Shown: in pieces, positions 1-12,302 of the stretch | How positions within the stretch are numbered: position 1 is the first letter of the stretch | Layout: each line of letters begins with the position of its first letter | NCBI RefSeq assembly: GCF_943181405.1 | Contig: NZ_CALPBY010000007.1 | Location: 1-64,000, forward strand | Direction of reading: 5' to 3' | DNA length: 64,000 bases | DNA from: Cellulosimicrobium sp. Marseille-Q4280 | GTDB taxonomy: Bacteria > Actinomycetota > Actinomycetes > Actinomycetales > Cellulomonadaceae | Program-made: the position numbers and the translations under genes | The notes under the pieces: model-generated | Database searches by the model: none | What the model was told of the DNA's origin: nothing | What the model saw: the letters and a program-made list of their open reading frames with translations, nothing else

Positions 1-1726
<1,726 letters not shown>

Positions 1727-1747
1727 GGCTCGGGGCGGGACCAGCCC

Positions 1748-1793
1748 GCCGTCCGCCCCGACGTCGTGAGGGAGCGGACGGCGAGCGGACGGC
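1748..1793. terminator. Hairpin between converging guaB and amine oxidase genes
   Basis: GCCGTCCGC (1748-1756) can pair with either of two copies of GCGGACGGC (1774-1782 and 1785-1793), giving a 9-bp stem. There is no T-tract. Its position between two converging genes suggests a bidirectional terminator. Confidence 0.5.
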
Positions 1794-1797
1794 GACC

Positions 1798-3783
<1,986 letters not shown>

Positions 3784-4422
3784 ATGAAGAACCGTACGAA
3801 GGTCGTCCTCGCCGTCGCCCTCACCGCGGCCGTCGCGGTACCCGGCACCGCCGTCGCCGCCGGCAGGCTCTTCGAGCCGAAGCCCACCGAGTCCGTCTCC
3901 TTCATCACCGGCGACACCGCGTCCATCGCGGACGGTGTCGCGTTCGGGAAGAACGTCGCCTGGTACAAGTCGTCCGGTCTCGGTCCGTCGGCGTTGAACC
4001 GCGCGCCCGGCGCCACCGCGGAGCAGCGGTACATCCCGACCGACGTCTTTCCCGGCGGGACGCTCCCGGCCGGCGTGACGATCACCGAGGCGCAGGGCAT
4101 CAACGTGCTCATGCGCATCGGCGAGAACCTGGAGAAGGCCGGTCTCTCCTACGACGACGTCGTCTCGATGCGCGTGTTCCTGCAGAACCCGGCCGGTGCG
4201 GAGAAGATGGACTTCGCCGGCTGGAACCGCGCGTACCGGCAGTTCTTCGCCAACACGAACCTCGCCACCGGCGCGACGATGGACGTCCAGCTCGGCTCGG
4301 CCACGACGAAGCCGATGGTCGTCAACGAGGCGCGGCCGTCGCGCTTCGCGCTCGAGATCGAGAACCTGCCGGTCGACGGCTGGCTCGTGGAGGTCGAGGT
4401 CGACGCGGTCTACCCGAAGTGA
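3784..4422 (+). CDS. Secreted RidA/YjgF-family protein
   Basis: A 212-aa protein with a Sec-type signal peptide (Lys/Arg at residues 2-6, hydrophobic core to about residue 26) followed by a RidA/YjgF/YER057c domain. RidA proteins hydrolyse reactive imines and enamines to carbonyl compounds and ammonia. The C-terminal block RPSRFALEIENLP aligns with the family PARS.VEVA.LP segment and keeps its substrate-binding Arg. Most RidA proteins are cytosolic and about 130 aa, so the signal peptide and extra N-terminal region are unusual. TGGAGG six bases before the ATG supports the start. The divergent neighbour is an exported amine oxidase, whose immediate product is an imine; a shared role outside the membrane is an inference. 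Confidence 0.8.
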   Translation: MKNRTKVVLAVALTAAVAVPGTAVAAGRLFEPKPTESVSFITGDTASIADGVAFGKNVAWYKSSGLGPSALNRAPGATAEQRYIPTDVFPGGTLPAGVTITEAQGINVLMRIGENLEKAGLSYDDVVSMRVFLQNPAGAEKMDFAGWNRAYRQFFANTNLATGATMDVQLGSATTKPMVVNEARPSRFALEIENLPVDGWLVEVEVDAVYPK

Positions 4423-4429
4423 CGACCGC

Positions 4430-4462
4430 GGCCGGCCTCCCGGGACCCCGGTGAGGCCGGCC
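4430..4462. terminator. Bidirectional hairpin terminator
   Basis: GGCCGGCCTC (4430-4439) and GAGGCCGGCC (4453-4462) form a perfect 10-bp stem with a 13-base loop between the converging RidA-like and MurA-like genes. No T-tract, as is common in high-GC actinobacteria. Confidence 0.65.
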
Positions 4463-4484
4463 GTGGCGGGCGTCAGGTGCGTGC

Positions 4485-6020
4485 TCAGTCCCGGAAGACC
4501 TCGATCTGCGCGCCGAGCTCGCGCAGACGCTCCGTGAGCTGCTCGTAGCCGCGGGCGATGATGTCGACGCCGCGCAGCACCGAGGTGCCCTTGGCCGCGA
4601 GCATGGCGAGCAGGATCACGACGGCGGGCCGCAGCGCGGGCGGGCAGCTCACCTCGGCACCGGACCAGCGCGTCGGCCCGGTCACCTGGAGCCGGTGCGC
4701 GTCGAGCAGACGGACGTCGGCACCGAGGCGCGTGAGGTCCGTGAGGTGGATCGCCCGGCCCTCGTACACCCAGTCGTGGATGAGGGTCGTGCCGTGCGCT
4801 CCCGCCGCGATGACCGCGAAGAACGGCAGGTTGTCGATGTTGAGGCCGGGGAACGGCATGGGGTGGATCTTGTCGATCGGGGCGCGCAGCTCGCTCGGGT
4901 GCACCGTGACGTCGACGAGCCGCGTGCGGCCGTTGCGCGACAGGTACTCCGCGGACAGCGTGTACCGCTGACCCATCTCCGCGAGCGTCGCGAGCTCGAT
5001 CTCCATGAACTCCACGGGGACGCGGGAGACGGTGATCTCCGACCCGGTGACGACCCCGGCGGTGAGCAGGCTCATCGCCTCGACGGGGTCCTCGGAGACC
5101 GCGTACTCGACGTCGACGTCGATGCCCGTGCGCCCGTGGACGCGCAGCGTCGTCGTACCGATGCCGTCGATCCGGACCCCCAACAGCTCGAGGTAGAAGC
5201 ACAGGTCCTGGACCATGTAGTTGGGGCTCGCGTTGCGGATGGTCGTCACGCCGTCGCGGCTCGCGGCGGCCATGAGCGCGTTCTCGGTGACGGTGTCGCC
5301 GCGCTCGGTGAGCACGACGGCCAGGTCGCGGCCGTCGGCCGAGGCGACCGTCGCGTGGTAGTTGCCGCCGGTCGCGGTGACCGAGAGGCCGAACGGTCGC
5401 AGGGCGATCATGTGCGGCTCGACCGTGCGGGTGCCGAGGTCGCAGCCGCCGGCGTACGGGAGCTCGAAGGTGTCGCGCAGGCCGAGGAGCGGCCCGAGGA
5501 ACATGATGATCGAGCGCGTGCGCCGCGCGGCCTCGACGTCGATGGACGACAGGTCCAGCGCGGCCGGGGCGACGATCTCGAGGTCGCGCCCGTTCGGCGC
5601 CCAGGTCGCCACGACCCCGATGGAGCGCAGCACGTCGACGATCCGGTCGACCTCCACGATCCGTGCGACCCCGCGCAGGGTCGTGCGACCGCGGTTGAGC
5701 AGCGAGGCGCACAGGAGCGCCACGGCGCCGTTCTTGGACGAGTTGACCTCGATCGTCCCCGAGAGGGTGTGACCTCCCTGGACGCGCAGGTGCGAGCGCT
5801 TCGGGCCCCCGAGGCTGATGATCTCGGAGTCGAGGGCGAGGCCGATGCGGTTGAGCATCTCGAGGCTGACGTTCTGGGCGCCCTGCTCGATGCGGTGCAC
5901 GGCGCTCTGGCTCGTCCCGAGGCGCTCGGCGAGCTGTGTCTGGGTCAGTCCACGGTTCTGGCGGGCGCCACGGATGAGGGCGCCGACCTGCGTGAGGGGT
6001 GCATCGTCGATCATCGTCAT
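4485..6020 (-). CDS. XRE HTH-MurA fusion (UDP-GlcNAc enolpyruvyl transferase-like)
   Basis: A 511-aa fusion. Residues about 8-62 form an XRE-type helix-turn-helix (LTQTQLAERLGTSQSAVHRIEQG). The rest is an EPSP-synthase-fold UDP-N-acetylglucosamine 1-carboxyvinyltransferase. MurA moves enolpyruvate from PEP to UDP-GlcNAc in the first committed step of peptidoglycan synthesis. The N-terminal Lys (SSKNGAVALL) and the catalytic Cys loop (AGGCDLGTRTVEPH) are kept, so catalysis is plausible. Related fusions occur in other actinobacteria next to a normal murA elsewhere. The ATG at 6020 fits family N-termini and may be leaderless; an ATG at 6038 in the same frame is the alternative. Operator-like motifs lie just upstream, suggesting self-regulation. 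Confidence 0.8.
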   Translation of the reverse strand: MTMIDDAPLTQVGALIRGARQNRGLTQTQLAERLGTSQSAVHRIEQGAQNVSLEMLNRIGLALDSEIISLGGPKRSHLRVQGGHTLSGTIEVNSSKNGAVALLCASLLNRGRTTLRGVARIVEVDRIVDVLRSIGVVATWAPNGRDLEIVAPAALDLSSIDVEAARRTRSIIMFLGPLLGLRDTFELPYAGGCDLGTRTVEPHMIALRPFGLSVTATGGNYHATVASADGRDLAVVLTERGDTVTENALMAAASRDGVTTIRNASPNYMVQDLCFYLELLGVRIDGIGTTTLRVHGRTGIDVDVEYAVSEDPVEAMSLLTAGVVTGSEITVSRVPVEFMEIELATLAEMGQRYTLSAEYLSRNGRTRLVDVTVHPSELRAPIDKIHPMPFPGLNIDNLPFFAVIAAGAHGTTLIHDWVYEGRAIHLTDLTRLGADVRLLDAHRLQVTGPTRWSGAEVSCPPALRPAVVILLAMLAAKGTSVLRGVDIIARGYEQLTERLRELGAQIEVFRD

Positions 6021-6033
6021 GGCGCGACGATAA

Positions 6034-6141
6034 CTCATGGATGAGATATGTGAGAGGTGCGCAGTGATCGCAGCGCGCGAAGTGCGGGAGTTCTCGGTCG
6101 ACGAGCGCCGCGCGCATTCGTCTCGTGAGATATGCGAAGAG
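6034..6141. promoter_or_regulatory. Paired operator-like motifs upstream of the XRE-MurA fusion
   Basis: GAGATATG occurs twice in the same orientation, at 6043-6050 (context ATGAGATATGTGAG) and 6127-6134 (context GTGAGATATGCGAAG), exactly 84 bp apart, about eight helical turns. The inner copy is extended by the dyad CTCAT-GG-ATGAG (6034-6045), which spans the longer alternative start codon. The fused XRE domain is the obvious candidate to bind here. Confidence 0.5.
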
Positions 6142-6162
6142 CGTGAAGTCCCAGGTCGGGGC

Positions 6163-6858
6163 TCAGACGGGCCAGCGACCGTCGGCCCCGGCGCCCACGT
6201 AGGGGCGCTCGCGCCGCTCCTCGTCGAGCTCGTCCACCCAGCGGCGGTGCGCGTCCACCTGGTGGTCGTGCAGCGCGTCGAGGGTCGTCGCGGCCAGGTG
6301 CGGGTGCGCCACGACGAGCGCGTCGAGCACGGAGAGCGTCGCGAGCGCGTCGACGTCCGCGGTGTGCAGCGTGCCGGTCTCCTGCACCCCGTAGTGCTCG
6401 CACAGGTCGGTCAGCCGCCGCTTGCCCTCGCGGCCCGGGTCCGCCGCACGGTCGAGGACGAGGGGATCGAGCACGGGCCGCACGGGACGGCCGAGCCGCT
6501 CCGGGAGCGTGCGCAGCCCGTGCCGGGCCAGCTCGACGTCGAGCAGGGTCAGGTCGAAGGCCGCGTTGTAGGCGACGACGGGTACCCCGGCGTGCTGGTG
6601 GTGGACGAGCAGCGAGGCGATCTCGTCGAGAGCGACGTTCGGTGCGGCACCGTGCGCGACGACCTGGGCCGTCCCGATGCCGTGGATCGCGGTCGCGTCG
6701 GCGGGGATCGCGACGCCGGGATCGATGAGCCACGTGCGGACTCTGGTGCCAGTCGGGCCGCGCAGCACGAGGGCCGCCGTGACGATGCGCTCGACGTCGA
6801 CGTCGAGCCCGGTGGTCTCCGTGTCGAAGGCCACCAGGGGCCCCGCCGTCCAGCTCAT
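6163..6858 (-). CDS. DnaQ-like 3'-5' exonuclease
   Basis: A 231-aa exonuclease of the DEDDh group, the fold of the DNA polymerase III epsilon subunit. Exo I is FDTETTGL near the N-terminus. Exo II lies around VVAYNAAFDLTLLD, with the middle Asp in NAAFD. Exo III is HTADVDALATL, with the catalytic His and Asp. It lacks a helicase or GIY-YIG extension, so it is more likely a general proofreading or RNA/DNA-trimming exonuclease than polymerase-bound epsilon. GGAGG eight bases before ATG 6858 supports the start. It lies upstream of the MurA-like gene on the same strand, but the 142-base gap with its own regulatory motifs argues against a tight operon. Confidence 0.85.
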   Translation of the reverse strand: MSWTAGPLVAFDTETTGLDVDVERIVTAALVLRGPTGTRVRTWLIDPGVAIPADATAIHGIGTAQVVAHGAAPNVALDEIASLLVHHQHAGVPVVAYNAAFDLTLLDVELARHGLRTLPERLGRPVRPVLDPLVLDRAADPGREGKRRLTDLCEHYGVQETGTLHTADVDALATLSVLDALVVAHPHLAATTLDALHDHQVDAHRRWVDELDEERRERPYVGAGADGRWPV

Positions 6859-7068
6859 CCGTACCGCCTCCGTGCTCGTGCCTGCGCCTGCCGTCGCCTG
6901 CGGTCGTCCGCCGCCGGTCCTGCACCTGGTCGTGCACCCGGCCCTGCACGGCCGGTGGACCGCCGTCGGGCACGACCGGCCGACGGTGGCGCCACCCTCC
7001 CAGGTCCCACCCACAGCCCCTCCGCCGACCAGGGCGCGGACCGGCCCTCGTGCCGCCCTGGCCGCCGG

Positions 7069-7074
7069 TAGGCT
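7069..7074 (+). promoter_or_regulatory. -10 box of guaB3, leaderless start
   Basis: TAGGCT ends six bases before the GTG start at 7081, so transcription should begin at or next to the start codon. Confidence 0.6.
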
Positions 7075-7080
7075 GGCCCG

Positions 7081-8205
7081 GTGAGCAACGAGATCGAGAT
7101 CGGACGTGGCAAGCGCGGTCGGCGCGCGTTCTCCTTCGACGACGTCGCGGTCGTGCCCTCCCGGCGCACGCGCGACCCGGAGGAGGTCTCGGTGGGGTGG
7201 CAGATCGACGCCTACCACTTCGAGCTGCCGATCATCGCCGCCCCCATGGACTCCGTGATGAGCCCCGCGACCGCGGTCGCGCTGGGCAACCACGGCGGCC
7301 TCGGCGTCCTGGACCTCGAGGGCCTGTGGACGCGCTACGAGGACCCGGAGTCCCTGCTCGCGGAGATCGCGGAGCTCGAGCCCGTGGCGGCGACCCGGCG
7401 CATGCAGGAGATCTACGCCGAGCCGATCAAGGCCGACCTCATCACGCAGCGGCTGAAGGAGATCCGCGCGGCCGGGGTCACGGTCGCGGGCGCGCTGTCG
7501 CCGCAGCGCACCCAGGAGCACTACCAGACGGTCGTCGACGCGGGCGTCGACCTCTTCGTCATCCGCGGTACCACGGTCTCCGCGGAGCACGTGTCCGGCG
7601 TCGCGGAGCCCCTGAACCTCAAGCGGTTCATCTACGAGCTCGACGTCCCGGTCGTCGTCGGCGGCGCGTCGACGTACACCGCGGCGCTGCACCTCATGCG
7701 CACCGGCGCGGCGGGCGTCCTCGTCGGCTTCGGCGGCGGCGCGGCGCACACCACGCGCGTGTCGCTGGGCATCCACGCGCCCATGGCGACGGCCGTGGCC
7801 GACGTCGCGGCCGCTCGCCGGGACTACCTCGACGAGTCGGGCGGCCGGTACGTCCACGTCATCGCCGACGGTGGCGTCGGCCGCTCGGGCGACCTCGTGA
7901 AGGCCGTCGCGTGCGGTGCCGACGCGGTGATGATCGGCGCGGCGCTCGCGCGCGCCGAGGAGGCTCCCGGCCGCGGCTGGCACTGGGGCCCCGAGGCGCA
8001 CCACCCGCAGCTCCCGCGCGGCGAGCGGGTGCGCGTCGGCACGGCCGGCACGCTCGAGGAGATCCTGTTCGGGCCGGGTCGCCAGGCCGACGGCACGCTC
8101 AACCTCGTGGGCGCGCTGCGCCGGGCGATGGCCACCACCGGGTACTCCGACCTCAAGGAGTTCCAGCGCGTCGAGGTCGTCGTCTCGCCCTACCAGCCCC
8201 GCTGA
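7081..8205 (+). CDS. guaB3: GuaB3-family IMP dehydrogenase-related protein
   Basis: A 374-aa TIM-barrel protein of the IMP dehydrogenase/GMP reductase superfamily, without the CBS pair. The N-terminal block FSFDDVAVVPSRRTRDPEEV and the long shared barrel place it in the actinobacterial GuaB3 family. The GPGS.C.TR catalytic loop of true GuaB is not present (IRGTTVSAEH stands near that region), so IMP dehydrogenase activity should not be assumed; the family's reaction is not settled. The GTG at 7081 follows a -10 box by six bases and has no Shine-Dalgarno, consistent with a leaderless mRNA. An acetyltransferase follows 8 bases after the stop, probably co-transcribed. Confidence 0.85.
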   Translation: MSNEIEIGRGKRGRRAFSFDDVAVVPSRRTRDPEEVSVGWQIDAYHFELPIIAAPMDSVMSPATAVALGNHGGLGVLDLEGLWTRYEDPESLLAEIAELEPVAATRRMQEIYAEPIKADLITQRLKEIRAAGVTVAGALSPQRTQEHYQTVVDAGVDLFVIRGTTVSAEHVSGVAEPLNLKRFIYELDVPVVVGGASTYTAALHLMRTGAAGVLVGFGGGAAHTTRVSLGIHAPMATAVADVAAARRDYLDESGGRYVHVIADGGVGRSGDLVKAVACGADAVMIGAALARAEEAPGRGWHWGPEAHHPQLPRGERVRVGTAGTLEEILFGPGRQADGTLNLVGALRRAMATTGYSDLKEFQRVEVVVSPYQPR

Positions 8206-8213
8206 GCCGGGCG

Positions 8214-8753
8214 ATGACGGGACGTGGCGTCGACGCGCCGGCGTCCGTCGGCGGCACGATCGGCCGCGCGGCGTCGTCGAGCATGCTCGAGGTGACCGAG
8301 GTCGCCGACCGCGACGTGGACGCCGTCGTCGCGCTGTGGCGCGCGTGCGACCTCACGCGGCCGTGGAACGACCCGTACCGGGACATCGCCGACGCGCGCC
8401 TGGGCGAGACGTCGACCGTGCTCGTCGGGCGCGCGGCGTCGGGCACCGTGCCCGACGACGCGGCTGCGGCGGGCGACGCGCCGCGCCCCGGTGACCTGCT
8501 CGCCACGGCGATGGTCGGCGTCGACGGTCACCGCGGCTGGATGTACTACCTCGCCGTCGACCCGCGGGTCCAGGGCACGGGCCTCGGCCGGGAGATGGTC
8601 GTGGCCGCCGAGGCCTGGCTCGCGGCGGCGGGGGCACGTGCCGTCCGGCTCATGGTCCGGTCCACCAACGACGCGGTGCTGGGGTTCTACGCGCGCCTCG
8701 GCTACGTAGACCAGGAGTGCACGGTCCTCGGCCGACGGCTCGGCGACGCGTGA
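8214..8753 (+). CDS. GNAT acetyltransferase, YpeA-like
   Basis: GCN5-related N-acetyltransferase (179 aa from 8214). Family similarity starts at MLEVTEVADRDVDAVVALWR (internal ATG at 8283) and includes CDLTRPWNDP, typical of the YpeA group. The acetyl-CoA-binding motif A is seen in VDPRVQGTGLGREMV. The C-terminal block FYARLGYVDQE is typical of GNAT proteins. Substrate is unknown. ATG 8214 lies 8 bases after the guaB3 stop; ATG 8283 is the alternative if the Ser/Ala-rich N-terminus is not translated. It is followed after 4 bases by a second GNAT gene. Confidence 0.75.
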   Translation: MTGRGVDAPASVGGTIGRAASSSMLEVTEVADRDVDAVVALWRACDLTRPWNDPYRDIADARLGETSTVLVGRAASGTVPDDAAAAGDAPRPGDLLATAMVGVDGHRGWMYYLAVDPRVQGTGLGREMVVAAEAWLAAAGARAVRLMVRSTNDAVLGFYARLGYVDQECTVLGRRLGDA

Positions 8754-8757
8754 CGTC

Positions 8758-9831
8758 ATGAGCGGCGCCGCCTCCGCGTGGGCCCCGTGGAAGCCCACCC
8801 GCGACGAGCTCGCGGACCTCGAGGCGGAGCACCGGGCGCGGGTCGGTGCTCTCGACGGTCTCGTCGCCGTGCCCGACCTCCTCCTCGCACCGGGCGCCGG
8901 CACCGAGGGGATGCTCGGTGTGCGGCTCGCGGACGGTTCGCGCGCGGCGGGCGTCGTGACCCGGTCTGACGTCGACGCGCGCTCGCCCGCCGCGACGTTC
9001 CGCGCGCTGCGAGAGCGCCGCCTGCGGGCGCGCGCCGCGGGACCCGACGTCCCGGGTGCCGTCGCCGCTCTCGTCACCGCGTGGTTCTCCGAGGTGCGCA
9101 CCGACCACGGCTCCGGCGACGCGGCGCCGACCTGCGGCGCCGTGGACGTCGTGCCCGGCGAGGTCGTGCCAGGCGCGGTGCCCGCCGACGACGGGCTTGC
9201 CGTCGTCTGGCCGAGCCGCGACGTCGAGGCCGTCGCGGCGCTCGCGGCGTCCGGGCTGCGCCCCGTCGCGCACCTCGCGGCGCGCAGGGACGCCCGTCCC
9301 GGCGGCGCCGCGGTCAGCCTGCCGCCCGGTGTCGTGCTGCGCGACGCGGTCGCCGCCGACGTCGAGGCCGTCGTGGAGCACCAGCTGGCCGAGCTCGCGC
9401 TCGACGCGCTCGTCGGCTCGGCCCGCGTGCGCGAGGACGCGCGCGCGACGCTCGGCCCCCAGGTCGCGGCCGCCGTCGCGCGCCCGGACACGACCGTGCT
9501 CGTCGCCGAGCCGGTGCGGCCCGCCGGGGGCGCGCACGGGGTGGTCGCGGTCGAGCCGCCGCGCCTCTCGGGGCTCGTCGCGGGCGCGGTGACGCGTGCC
9601 CCTGCCGCCTACGTCGTGCTCCTGCACGTCGACGACGCACTGCGGGGGCGGGGGCTCGGGTCGGCGCTCGTCGAGGCCGCCCTCGCACGGGTGCGGCAGG
9701 GGAGCGGTGCGGAGACGACCGTGCTGCTGCACCACGGCGTGCTCAACCCGCTGTCCGCCCCGTTCTGGGCCCGGCACGGCTTCCGGCCGGTGCTCACGAC
9801 GTGGGAGCTTCCTGTCGGCGCGACGACGTAG
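8758..9831 (+). CDS. GNAT-family acetyltransferase, two-part protein
   Basis: A 357-aa protein whose C-terminal third is a GNAT domain: VDDALRGRGLGSALVEAAL is motif A, and PFWARHGFRPVLTTWELPV is the C-terminal strand. The N-terminal 200 residues are Ala/Val-rich and may be a degenerate second GNAT fold; I cannot name it. The start lies 4 bases after the upstream GNAT stop. The stop codon TAG overlaps the -10 box of the next gene. Function is unknown beyond probable acyl transfer. Confidence 0.65.
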   Translation: MSGAASAWAPWKPTRDELADLEAEHRARVGALDGLVAVPDLLLAPGAGTEGMLGVRLADGSRAAGVVTRSDVDARSPAATFRALRERRLRARAAGPDVPGAVAALVTAWFSEVRTDHGSGDAAPTCGAVDVVPGEVVPGAVPADDGLAVVWPSRDVEAVAALAASGLRPVAHLAARRDARPGGAAVSLPPGVVLRDAVAADVEAVVEHQLAELALDALVGSARVREDARATLGPQVAAAVARPDTTVLVAEPVRPAGGAHGVVAVEPPRLSGLVAGAVTRAPAAYVVLLHVDDALRGRGLGSALVEAALARVRQGSGAETTVLLHHGVLNPLSAPFWARHGFRPVLTTWELPVGATT

Positions 9832-9834
9832 CCT
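9829..9834 (+). promoter_or_regulatory. -10 box of the SSADH gene, leaderless start
   Basis: TAGCCT ends six bases before ATG 9841 and overlaps the stop codon of the upstream acetyltransferase gene. Confidence 0.6.
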
Positions 9835-9840
9835 GTCTCC

Positions 9841-11496
9841 ATGACCAGCTCCTCGGGCCCCTCGAACCCTTCGTCCGGTCCCGTCCCCGGCGACGACGCC
9901 GCGCTCGACGGTCTGCTCGACCCGGAGAACCCTGCGGCGACGTACTTCCTCGAGCCGGACGTCGTCGCCCCGCTCGTCGCCCGGATCGTGTCGAGCAGCG
10001 CAGCGGGAGCGCACCGCTCCGTCCTGCCGTTCACCGGCGCGCCCCTCGCGTCGTTCCCCACCTCGTCGCCCGACGACGTCGAGCTCGCCGTCGAGCGCGC
10101 ACGGACCGCGCAGCGCGCCTGGGCCCGGGTCCCCGTGGGAGAGCGCGCCCGTGTCCTGCGGCGGTTCGGCGAGCTCGTGCTCGCCGAGCAGTCCGACGGC
10201 CTCGACCTCGTCCAGATGGAGTCGGGGAAGTCACGACGCAGCGCGTACGAGGAGATCGGCGACGTCGCGATCGTCACGCGCCACTACGCCGTGCGCGGCC
10301 CGCGCTACCTCGCAGACCGGCGCGCGCCGGGGATGCTGCCCGTGCTCACGGGCACGCGCGTGCACCGGCGGCCGGTGGGGGTCGTCGGCGTCATCGCGCC
10401 CTGGAACTACCCGCTCACGCTCGCCTTCGCCGAGGCGGTGCCCGCGCTGCTCGCGGGCAACGGCGTCGTCCTGAAGCCCGACCCGCAGACGACGCTCACG
10501 GCGCTGTGGGGCGCGGAGCTCCTCGAGCGCGCCGGGCTGCCGGCCGACCTGTTCCTCGTCGTCGCCGGCGGCGGGGACGTCGGGGCGGCCCTGACGGACC
10601 ACGTGGACCACATCGCGTTCACGGGCTCGACGGCGACCGGTCGGAAGGTCGCCGCGCGCGCGGGCGAGCGGCTCATCGGCGCGACGCTCGAGCTCGGCGG
10701 CAAGAACCCGCTCTACGTCGCCGCGGACGCCCACGTCCCGACGGCGGCGCGCGCGGCCGTGCGTGCCTGCTTCGGCAGCTCCGGCCAGCTGTGCGTCTCG
10801 ATCGAGCGCCTCGTCCTGCACGAGGCCGTCGCGGACGCCTTCCTCGACGAGTTCGTGCCCCTCGTGCGCGCCATGCGGCTCGGCGCCGGTCTCGACTACT
10901 CCGCGGACATGGGGTCGCTCACCTCCCAGGCACAGCTCGACCGGGTGGTGGAGCACGTCGACGACGCCCTGGCGCGCGGCGCCCGCGTGCTCGCGGGCGG
11001 CGTTCACCGCGCGGACATCGGGCCGTTCTTCTACGCCCCCACCGTTCTCGACCGCGTGCCCGACGACGCCCGCTGCGCCCGCGAGGAGACGTTCGGGCCG
11101 GTGGTTTCGGTCGTCCGCGTGGCGAGCGACGAGGAAGCGGTGCGCGTCATGAACGACTCCGAGTACGGCCTGAACGCGAGCGTGTGGACCCGTGACGTGG
11201 TCCGTGGTCGGCGGATCGCCGCGCAGGTCGAGGCGGGCACGGTGAACGTCAACGACGGGTACTCGGCGACGTTCGGCTCGGTGGGTGCGCCGATGGGCGG
11301 GTTCAAGGCCTCCGGGCTGGGGCGACGGCACGGGCGGGAGGGGATCGAGGCGCTCACGGAGGCGCAGACGATCTCCGTCCAGCGCGGCGCGAACCAGGGT
11401 CTGAGCCTCGACACGCTCTACGAGCTCGGCGGCGAGCTGCCGAGCCGGGTGCTCACGACGGCGCTCGACGTCATGCGGCGGCTGCGCCTGCCCTGA
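9841..11496 (+). CDS. Succinate-semialdehyde dehydrogenase
   Basis: A 551-aa NAD(P)+-dependent aldehyde dehydrogenase of the succinic-semialdehyde group, oxidising succinate semialdehyde to succinate at the end of GABA breakdown. Visible motifs are the conserved WNYPLTLAFAEAVPALLAGN segment, the cofactor-binding FTGSTATGRKVA, the general-base Glu in LELGGKNPLY, the catalytic Cys in SSGQLCVSIERL, and EETFGPVVSV near the C-terminus. About 60 extra N-terminal and 30 extra C-terminal residues match the longer actinobacterial form. It has its own leaderless promoter and no GABA aminotransferase beside it, so the in vivo substrate is inferred from family only. Confidence 0.85.
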   Translation: MTSSSGPSNPSSGPVPGDDAALDGLLDPENPAATYFLEPDVVAPLVARIVSSSAAGAHRSVLPFTGAPLASFPTSSPDDVELAVERARTAQRAWARVPVGERARVLRRFGELVLAEQSDGLDLVQMESGKSRRSAYEEIGDVAIVTRHYAVRGPRYLADRRAPGMLPVLTGTRVHRRPVGVVGVIAPWNYPLTLAFAEAVPALLAGNGVVLKPDPQTTLTALWGAELLERAGLPADLFLVVAGGGDVGAALTDHVDHIAFTGSTATGRKVAARAGERLIGATLELGGKNPLYVAADAHVPTAARAAVRACFGSSGQLCVSIERLVLHEAVADAFLDEFVPLVRAMRLGAGLDYSADMGSLTSQAQLDRVVEHVDDALARGARVLAGGVHRADIGPFFYAPTVLDRVPDDARCAREETFGPVVSVVRVASDEEAVRVMNDSEYGLNASVWTRDVVRGRRIAAQVEAGTVNVNDGYSATFGSVGAPMGGFKASGLGRRHGREGIEALTEAQTISVQRGANQGLSLDTLYELGGELPSRVLTTALDVMRRLRLP

Positions 11497-11526
11497 CCCG
11501 ACCGGTCGCGACCCGTCGAGGGGGGC

Positions 11527-12159
11527 TCAGCGCACGACCGCGTCGAGCAGGGCCTTGACCGCAGCCGGGACCTCGCGCACGCGGTAGAGCACGGCCTTCC
11601 AGGGCTCGACGCTCGCAGCGCTCACCCCGACGCCGACCGCGTCGAGCCCCGCGACCCGGCACGAGAAGAGCGCACGGGGCAGGTGGTAGCCCTGGGTGAC
11701 GACCACGGCGTCCGCGAAGCCGAACTCGTCGACGGCGCGCGTGCACGTCGCGTGCGTGTCGTACCCACCGCGGTCCAGCAGGATCGCGTCGTCGGGCACA
11801 CCACGGTCGAGGAGCCAGGCGCGCATCGAGGCCGGTTCGTCGTAGTCGTCGTGCGCGTCCCCGCTCACGAGGATCACGGGCGCGACGCCGCGGGCGTGCA
11901 GGTCGGCCGCGGCGTCGAGCCGACGCCGCAGGTACGTCGACGGCGAGCCGTCGGGCCGCAGCCCGGCGCCCAGCACGACGACGGCGTCGCTCGCCGGGAC
12001 GTCGTCCGGAGCAGCCACGTGGGAACGGCCGACACCCTGGACGACGAGGAACGGCAGGACCGCGACGACGGCGAGCCCGGCCGCGCCCAGCACCAGGGTC
12101 CGGCGGCGCGGGCGACGGGCTCGGGGACGGCGGGGCGCTCTCGCGGACGTCTCGGTCAC
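11527..12159 (-). CDS. SanA/YdcF-type DUF218 membrane protein
   Basis: A 210-aa protein with an Arg-rich cytoplasmic N-terminus, one transmembrane helix (about residues 24-46) and an outward-facing DUF218 domain. Recognisable blocks are DAVVVLGAGLRPDGSPS.YLRRRLD, LVSGDAHDDYDEP and VVTQGYHLPRALF. This pattern matches the SanA group, linked in enteric bacteria to envelope barrier function. The GTG at 12159 is preceded by TAGGGT with six bases between, so a leaderless transcript is likely. It converges on the SSADH gene. The molecular reaction is not known. Confidence 0.75.
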   Translation of the reverse strand: MTETSARAPRRPRARRPRRRTLVLGAAGLAVVAVLPFLVVQGVGRSHVAAPDDVPASDAVVVLGAGLRPDGSPSTYLRRRLDAAADLHARGVAPVILVSGDAHDDYDEPASMRAWLLDRGVPDDAILLDRGGYDTHATCTRAVDEFGFADAVVVTQGYHLPRALFSCRVAGLDAVGVGVSAASVEPWKAVLYRVREVPAAVKALLDAVVR

Positions 12160-12165
12160 GCGCCG

Positions 12166-12171
12166 ACCCTA
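12166..12171 (-). promoter_or_regulatory. -10 box of the DUF218 gene
   Basis: On the minus strand TAGGGT (12171-12166) ends six bases before GTG 12159. Confidence 0.55.
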
Positions 12172-12302
12172 GCCGCAGGGAGCGGACCGGCGTCCGGAGA
12201 GTCCGGCGACGACACGCTGCCCCCGAGCTGCGACTCAGACCGGAGCCGTGGGCCGTGGGCCGTGAGGTGTGAGGGGCTCGCGCCGGGCCGTGCGGAGGCC
12301 GG

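Noticed and set aside
7081-8205. Second authentic IMP dehydrogenase
   Set aside because: It lacks the Cys catalytic loop GPGS.C.TR and CBS domains, so it was assigned to the GuaB3-related family instead.
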